Assembly (NCBI RefSeq): GCF_008056315.1
Contig: NZ_VRKQ01000021.1
Location: 1-64,000, forward strand
DNA: 64,000 nt
Origin: Seonamhaeicola maritimus
GTDB taxonomy: Bacteria > Bacteroidota > Bacteroidia > Flavobacteriales > Flavobacteriaceae
Direction: 5' to 3'
Numbering within the stretch: position 1 is the stretch's first letter; each line of letters opens with the position of its first letter. The notes beneath the pieces were generated by a model. It was not told the origin of the DNA. It ran no database searches and saw only the letters and a list, made by a program, of their open reading frames with translations. Made by a program: the position numbers and the translations under genes. Of this stretch, positions 59,039 to 64,000 are shown in pieces.

Positions 59039-59164
59039 ATTTATCTTATCAAATAATTAGCGTATTTAAGACATTTTACCTCAAAATACGCAATTCATCG
59101 TATTGATTTCAGTCTCTTATTGTTGCAATTTTGAGAAGCTATTAATTGTAAACAAAATTCAACA

Positions 59165-61015
59165 ATGAGAAATTTAAAACAAATGGTGATGCTAGTAATG
59201 GTTATGTTATTGGCGCACGCAGGATGGACTCAGAAAACCACTGCAGATTATCAATATGCTTTTGATGGTCAGGTAAAATGGATGATTCTTCATGAGTCTG
59301 GAACTTTACTAGCTTCTACAGGAGAAGCCTTAGCGGGAATTCGTCCAAATAGTACTGAGGTCTCTTTTAAAATGGAGCGTTTAAAACGTGTAAAAGAAGA
59401 ACATTTAGAATTTGTTCCAAATACCCCCTACGTAATCATCAAACCTCGTGGTATGTTTATGCATACTGTTGTGATTGATGTTGTTAAAGGGAAAATAGTA
59501 TTTGATTCTAAAGCCGAAGATTGGCAAAATGGTGTTACCAGCAGATACTTTTTATATCCTGAAATGATGTTTGTAGTTAACGGTGCCCATAAAGAAGGTA
59601 CAGGTAAGTATACGTCAGGTGTTGGAATGTACGACTTAAAAACTGGTAAAATGGTTAAAATATATGAGCGTAAACCAACTAACCCAATGACCGGAGAGCC
59701 TGATATTTTAGGTGGTAATATTATTATTCCCGGATTGAAAAATGTAGAGTGTTATGATATAAATTCTGGAGCAATAAAGTGGACTGCTGAAATAAAAAAC
59801 GCTACCAATATTGTTACTAATGAAGCTTCAAAGGAAGTGTATGCCTTCCGTTCAAAAGATGATAATACTGTGGTTTACAAGGTGAATTCTGATAGTGGTT
59901 CTGTTCTATGGCCAGAAGGGAATAAAATTAAAGGAGTGATTTCTAGAATTGAATTCACAGAGCATGGTTTAGCTATTGTAACCAATATATTAAGTGGTGG
60001 AAGCAAATTGGCGAGTAAATTAAAAGGCTCTGGAACATCAAAAGTGTATTTGTTAGACTTGAATTCAGGAGCTGACTTATGGGATAAGTCACCTAAGACA
60101 AAAGGTATTATTAATCATTTCTATGTAGAAGATGATGGTATTATTTTCGGATTATCAGATGGAGGTATAAATAAAATAGCTTTTGATGGAAAACCACGTT
60201 GGAAAAAACCACTTAAAACAGGACCTGGTATTCAAATTATGGCAACAGTACCAAAAGGCTTGTTATACATTTCTGAAACAGATACAGATATAATTGATAT
60301 GTCAACAGGTGAATCTGTATTTGGTAAAGCTATAAAATATAAGCGTTCTGCTGCGGTTGCCTCAACCTACGATTCTACTAGAGATCGTTTCCTAATCACT
60401 TGTAAAGATGGTTTGTATGAAGTAGATGGTAATAATGGTGAATATAATTTAATTGCCAATGACATTAGTTTTGAAGGGAAAGAAGATCCAACAGGAATAG
60501 AAGTTAGAAAAGGTGGTATTCTGTTAACTTCGGATCAGAACTTAGAAATGTTAGATTTTGGTGGAGGAGCCAATTGGGATGTTTACCATAGAGCGCCAGG
60601 GAAAAGTGCGTTTGGAGCTATTTTAATGGGAGCCTTAACAGCAGCTTCAATGACAATGGGTGCTGCACATTCGGCAAGAGCTGGTTATATGAAAGGTGCT
60701 GGTGTGCCGGCTTATCATTCGGCTGTTCAAAGAGAGGAAGATGCGGCTGACGCCTATGCTGCTATTGCAGATGCTTCTTTTCAAGAAATGATGAAACGTT
60801 TCAAAGCAACTAAAGCAACGGCAAATTCTTCATTTATTTTAACCAAAGTGGATGGAGGTGTAGCATTAGTAAAAGTTGATAAAGATTCTGGTTCAACCAT
60901 GAGTGAAGTTGTAATAGAAGATAAAAATCCTATGTATGAGGTTGATGACATTGCAGGCTTCCTTTATTTTAAAGACAAAGGCAACAATATAAGCGCTTAC
61001 GATTTAAATAAGTAA
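59165..61015 (+). CDS. secreted PQQ-like beta-propeller protein
   Basis: 616 residues with a signal peptide ending near GWTQK. Repeated blade motifs (GAIKWTAEI, GSVLWPEG, GADLWDK, GKPRWKKPL) mark a PQQ/BamB-type propeller over residues 30-470. An Ala/Gly-rich stretch (GAILMGALTAASMTMGAAHSA) interrupts before a last blade. No PQQ-binding catalytic set is seen, so a structural or binding role is likelier than dehydrogenase activity. Confidence 0.8.
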   Translation: MRNLKQMVMLVMVMLLAHAGWTQKTTADYQYAFDGQVKWMILHESGTLLASTGEALAGIRPNSTEVSFKMERLKRVKEEHLEFVPNTPYVIIKPRGMFMHTVVIDVVKGKIVFDSKAEDWQNGVTSRYFLYPEMMFVVNGAHKEGTGKYTSGVGMYDLKTGKMVKIYERKPTNPMTGEPDILGGNIIIPGLKNVECYDINSGAIKWTAEIKNATNIVTNEASKEVYAFRSKDDNTVVYKVNSDSGSVLWPEGNKIKGVISRIEFTEHGLAIVTNILSGGSKLASKLKGSGTSKVYLLDLNSGADLWDKSPKTKGIINHFYVEDDGIIFGLSDGGINKIAFDGKPRWKKPLKTGPGIQIMATVPKGLLYISETDTDIIDMSTGESVFGKAIKYKRSAAVASTYDSTRDRFLITCKDGLYEVDGNNGEYNLIANDISFEGKEDPTGIEVRKGGILLTSDQNLEMLDFGGGANWDVYHRAPGKSAFGAILMGALTAASMTMGAAHSARAGYMKGAGVPAYHSAVQREEDAADAYAAIADASFQEMMKRFKATKATANSSFILTKVDGGVALVKVDKDSGSTMSEVVIEDKNPMYEVDDIAGFLYFKDKGNNISAYDLNK

Positions 61016-61158
61016 ATCTTGTTGTTGAGATTTGTTCGATTGGGCGTGGTAAATTATTTTATTGCGCTTAATCTTTTTTTAATGACACTTTATCGAAAAA
61101 TTATAATACAAATATAATTTAGTTGTAAATTACTAATGCTATTAATCAGTTCATATAG

Positions 61159-61210
61159 AAAACACCAGTTGGCAAATTAACTTTAAGTTTTTGCAATTGG
61201 TGTTTTTTTA
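61159..61210 (+). terminator. intrinsic terminator before the two-component genes
   Basis: AACACCAGTTGGCAAA pairs with TTTGCAATTGGTGTT (one bulge and a G-U), followed by seven T. Nothing else is recognised in 61016-61247. Confidence 0.7.
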
Positions 61211-61247
61211 TGCGTAATAAAATACTTCGCTTAATCATTAAATAAAA

Positions 61248-61538
61248 ATGAACATGGATTTTGATTTGGTTTTTGACGTACTCATTTGCGTAGGTGTTTT
61301 AATCTTACTAATCGGTATAGTAATTACTCAAAAAAACACTACTATTTTAAGAACAAAAGCTAATTCAAATAGAAATTATTTATATAGCAAGTTACAAAAA
61401 GCTAAACAAGAAAACCAGTTACTAACTCAAAAATATGTTTTAGCAGAAAACCTTAGCCCGGTGTTATTCACTCGCTTTTTTGATATTATTAAACAAATTC
61501 TTTCACTTCAAAAGTTTATATTTGAGGAAAGCCAATAA
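61248..61538 (+). CDS. small membrane protein
   Basis: 96 residues. One membrane helix (VLICVGVLILLIGIVI, about 11-26) and a Lys/Gln-rich helical tail. Not a family I recognise. It lies 6 bases before the TPR histidine kinase, so it may be an accessory of that system; an alternative start at the second Met is possible. Confidence 0.55.
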   Translation: MNMDFDLVFDVLICVGVLILLIGIVITQKNTTILRTKANSNRNYLYSKLQKAKQENQLLTQKYVLAENLSPVLFTRFFDIIKQILSLQKFIFEESQ

Positions 61539-61544
61539 TATTTT

Positions 61545-63491
61545 ATGAAAAGAAAGTTACTCTCGCTTACTTTTTTATTGCTGACTTCGTTTTGCTTATC
61601 TCAAGATAATTCAAAAATAATTGATAGTCTTAAAAGGGTAATTCAAAGTAAACCGTCAGATTCCATTAAAATAAAAGCTTATAGTGATTTGTGCTGGTAT
61701 TACAGGACGATTTCTATAGATTCAGCTTTTAGATATGGAAATTTAACCTTAAAACTTTCAAAAGAAACCGATAATAAATCTGGTGAAGCACAAGCTTATA
61801 ATGATATTGGCATTCTTCATTATGATTTAGCAGATTATGATGAAGCCTTAAAACAATACAGAACCTCATTAAAACTAAGGAATGTACTGAATGATACCAT
61901 GGGTATTGCAGCGCTTTATAATAAAATTGGGCTCATTCATCAGAATACATTTAAGTTAGATTCTGCTATTTTTTATGCCACAAAGGCTTTAAAGATTTAT
62001 GAAGGCAAGAATCACACGCGTTATGTTGCATATATAAAAACCAACATAGCTAATATTTATAGAGGATTAAAACAATATCAAAAAGCACTTGACACACATC
62101 TTGAAATTGCTGAGGTTAACAAAAGCATTAAGGATAATTTAGGTCTTACAAGAACTTATAACAATATTGCAAATGCCTATTTATTTTTAAAAGATACGAT
62201 ACAAAGTGAAGCGTATTATTTAAAGAGTATTGATTTAGCTGTAAAGCATAATTACAAAAAGGAATTGGCTGGTCTTTATAATAATTATGGTGGTATTTTA
62301 CATGACATGCAAAAATACACTAAGGCCATTGAATATAATGCCAAAGCCTTAAAATTAAGGAATGAATTAAACGATAATTACGGTATAACCAGTACATCAT
62401 TACACCTTGCAGGATTGTATATAGATTTAAAGGATTATGCTAAGGCAAAAAACTATCTATACGATGGCCTAAATCTATCCGAAAAATTCAATATTAATGA
62501 ATTAAAAATGGATGCTTATGATAAGATGGCGTCCTTTTATGCTTTTAAAAGAATTCCTGATAGTGTTATGTACTATAAAGAACTTTATAAATCTTTAAAC
62601 GATACTATTTATAATAGTAGAATAACTAAAGAAATAGCTGAAATTCAGGAGAAATATGACACTGTCGAAAGAGAAAAAGAAATTCAAACTCAGCGTGCAG
62701 AAATTGCTGAGAAAGAACTTAAATTAAACCGAAAAAATACACAAATTATTGGTTTAGTTGTTCTTGCGGTATTGTTATTTGTTTTAGGCTATTTGCTCTA
62801 TAATCAGCAAAAATTAAAGAACAGGCAGCTTGAAAAAGAAAATGAACTTAAGCATGCCCTAGCAGAAATTGAAACTCACAATAAACTTCAAGACCAGCGT
62901 TTAAGAATTTCAAGAGATTTACATGATAATATTGGTGCCCAATTAACTTTTATTATTTCTTCCATAGAAAATTTGCAATACGGGTTTAAAATTACCAATG
63001 ATAAACTTAAAGATAAATTAACTGGTATTGGTGCATTTACAAAAGATACCATTTACGAATTGCGAGATACTATATGGGCAATGAATAAAAATGAAATTAC
63101 CCTTGAAGATTTACAAGGACGCATTTCAAATTTTATTGACAAAGCTAATTTATCTTCAAGTGATTTAAACTTCAATATTAAAATTGATGAAGGGCTTTTA
63201 ACTGAGTTGGTATATACATCTGTTCAAGGCATGAATATTTACAGAATTATTCAAGAGGCTGTTAATAATGCCATTAAATATGGAGAGGCTTCTTGTATTT
63301 ATGTTCTGATTGAAAATAAAAATAATAAAATAGTTTTTTCAATTAAAGATGATGGTAAGGGGTTTGATATAAACGACATTGAAGAGGGTAATGGGCTTAA
63401 CAATATGAAAAAACGAGCCTCGGATATTGATGCTGACATAGTTTTTAACAGTGAAAAGGGAAAAGGAACCTCCATTATATTAAGTATATGA
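61545..63491 (+). CDS. TPR-containing sensor histidine kinase (HisKA_3 type)
   Basis: 648 residues. Signal peptide, then about seven TPR units (residues 45-340), a membrane helix near 400-420 and a coiled coil. The phosphoacceptor His lies in SRDLHDNIGAQLT (about residue 459) and an HATPase with IIQEAVNNAIKYG and GNGLNNMKKRA closes the protein. It belongs to the NarX/LytS-like group that pairs with LuxR-type response regulators. Its stop overlaps the next start as ATGA. Confidence 0.92.
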   Translation: MKRKLLSLTFLLLTSFCLSQDNSKIIDSLKRVIQSKPSDSIKIKAYSDLCWYYRTISIDSAFRYGNLTLKLSKETDNKSGEAQAYNDIGILHYDLADYDEALKQYRTSLKLRNVLNDTMGIAALYNKIGLIHQNTFKLDSAIFYATKALKIYEGKNHTRYVAYIKTNIANIYRGLKQYQKALDTHLEIAEVNKSIKDNLGLTRTYNNIANAYLFLKDTIQSEAYYLKSIDLAVKHNYKKELAGLYNNYGGILHDMQKYTKAIEYNAKALKLRNELNDNYGITSTSLHLAGLYIDLKDYAKAKNYLYDGLNLSEKFNINELKMDAYDKMASFYAFKRIPDSVMYYKELYKSLNDTIYNSRITKEIAEIQEKYDTVEREKEIQTQRAEIAEKELKLNRKNTQIIGLVVLAVLLFVLGYLLYNQQKLKNRQLEKENELKHALAEIETHNKLQDQRLRISRDLHDNIGAQLTFIISSIENLQYGFKITNDKLKDKLTGIGAFTKDTIYELRDTIWAMNKNEITLEDLQGRISNFIDKANLSSSDLNFNIKIDEGLLTELVYTSVQGMNIYRIIQEAVNNAIKYGEASCIYVLIENKNNKIVFSIKDDGKGFDINDIEEGNGLNNMKKRASDIDADIVFNSEKGKGTSIILSI

Positions 63492-64000
63492 CTATAAAAG
63501 TAGCTATAGCCGATGATAATAGTTTTTTAATAAAAGCTGTAAACGAAAAACTATCTTTTTTTGATAATATAAAAGTAAGTTTTACAGCTGTAAACGGTTC
63601 TGATTTATTGAATAAATTAGTAGGGAATCATAACGTGGACTTGATTTTGATGGATATTGAAATGCCTATTAAAAATGGTATTGAAACTACCGAAATGGTA
63701 AAACAAAAATATCCGCACATTAAAATAATCATGCTTACTGTTTTTGATGATGACGAAAACATCTTTAATGCAATTAAGGCTGGTGCAGATGGATATTTAT
63801 TAAAAGAAGTAAACCCAAAAGTTTTATATGAAGGCATTGAGGATACTTTAGCCGGTGGTGCAGCAATGAATCCTTCCATTGCAATGAAAACCCTTAAATT
63901 GTTGAGAAATCCGGTTGAATTTGTAAGCAATAATGAAAAGGAAGAGATAGCTTTAACAAACAGAGAAGCGGAAGTGTTAGAGCAACTCAGTAAAGGTTTA
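63488..64000 (+). CDS. LuxR/NarL-type response regulator, cut by the window end
   Basis: 171 residues are visible. The receiver domain starts MTIKVAIADDNSF, with phosphorylation site Asp56 in LILMDIEMP and the switch region IIMLTVFDD. The start of the LuxR HTH (LTNREAEVLEQLSKGL) is reached as the sequence stops. It overlaps the kinase gene by 4 bases, so the two are translationally coupled and surely partners. Confidence 0.93.
   Translation, partial: MTIKVAIADDNSFLIKAVNEKLSFFDNIKVSFTAVNGSDLLNKLVGNHNVDLILMDIEMPIKNGIETTEMVKQKYPHIKIIMLTVFDDDENIFNAIKAGADGYLLKEVNPKVLYEGIEDTLAGGAAMNPSIAMKTLKLLRNPVEFVSNNEKEEIALTNREAEVLEQLSKGL

Noticed and set aside
59165-61015. PQQ-dependent sugar dehydrogenase
   Set aside because: The blades are BamB-like repeats without the catalytic and PQQ-binding residues expected of a dehydrogenase, and it lies far from the sugar genes.

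Overview
The window reads as a stretch of chromosome from a marine-type member of the Flavobacteriaceae (Bacteroidota). The support is AT-rich DNA, a SusC/SusD pair, TPR-containing sensors with HTH or histidine-kinase ends, GSCFA and TPM/LemA genes, TAnnTTTG-type -7 promoter boxes, and starts without strong Shine-Dalgarno sequences. No genus can be fixed from the sequence alone.

Positions 1-38,500 hold a large accessory carbohydrate-utilisation region. It has three blocks. (a) A minus-strand run (11,079 to 493) encodes a RhaT-like sugar symporter, a GH2 beta-galactosidase, a small VOC protein, a GH127 lipoprotein, an FAD-dependent oxidoreductase and a sodium:solute symporter. (b) A plus-strand run (11,591-18,929) has a membrane TPR/HTH regulator, an AraC-type regulator, two more GH127 enzymes and a cytochrome c. 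It converges on a tight ten-gene minus-strand operon (29,583 to 18,973). (c) A plus-strand run (30,226-38,275) has SusC, SusD, an enolase-superfamily sugar-acid dehydratase/cycloisomerase and a Cys-type sulfatase. GH127 plus GH2 plus a sulfatase plus an enolase-family enzyme resembles carrageenan-type (3,6-anhydro-D-galactose) utilisation loci of marine flavobacteria. Beta-L-arabinofuranosides or aceric acid are alternative GH127 substrates. No endo-acting lyase or hydrolase is present.

The most unusual element is the ten-gene operon at 18,973-29,583. Its front end looks like oxidative sugar-acid catabolism: an SMP-30-like lactonase, a Tat-exported two-subunit molybdenum hydroxylase, a GntP sugar-acid permease and an IlvD/Edd pentonate-type dehydratase. 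Its back end is a full set of lower meta-cleavage enzymes: tautomerase, 4-oxalocrotonate decarboxylase-like and 2-oxopent-4-enoate hydratase-like proteins, 4-hydroxy-2-oxovalerate aldolase and acylating acetaldehyde dehydrogenase. No ring-cleavage dioxygenase is present. I infer a pathway from an exported or scavenged (deoxy)sugar to pyruvate and acetyl-CoA that matches no pathway I know as a unit.

Positions 38,276-39,660 look like a rearrangement scar. They hold the 3' half of an initiator-type tRNA with its terminator, a frameshifted SnoaL-like gene and a 300-bp GH127 remnant. A LacI-type regulator with palindromic operators then faces a KDG kinase/KDPG aldolase pair, a second sugar-acid route fitting the enolase-family enzyme.

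From about 42.6 kb the content is mostly housekeeping: sterol-desaturase-like membrane enzyme, FKBP isomerase, Era, Der, a LemA/TPM operon, a MerR-like regulator, an M23 peptidase, AlaRS, GSCFA protein, a PQQ-like propeller protein and a two-component system cut by the window end. An outer-membrane receptor gene at 47,766-50,598 is broken by an in-frame stop and by a frameshift inside a pentanucleotide repeat.
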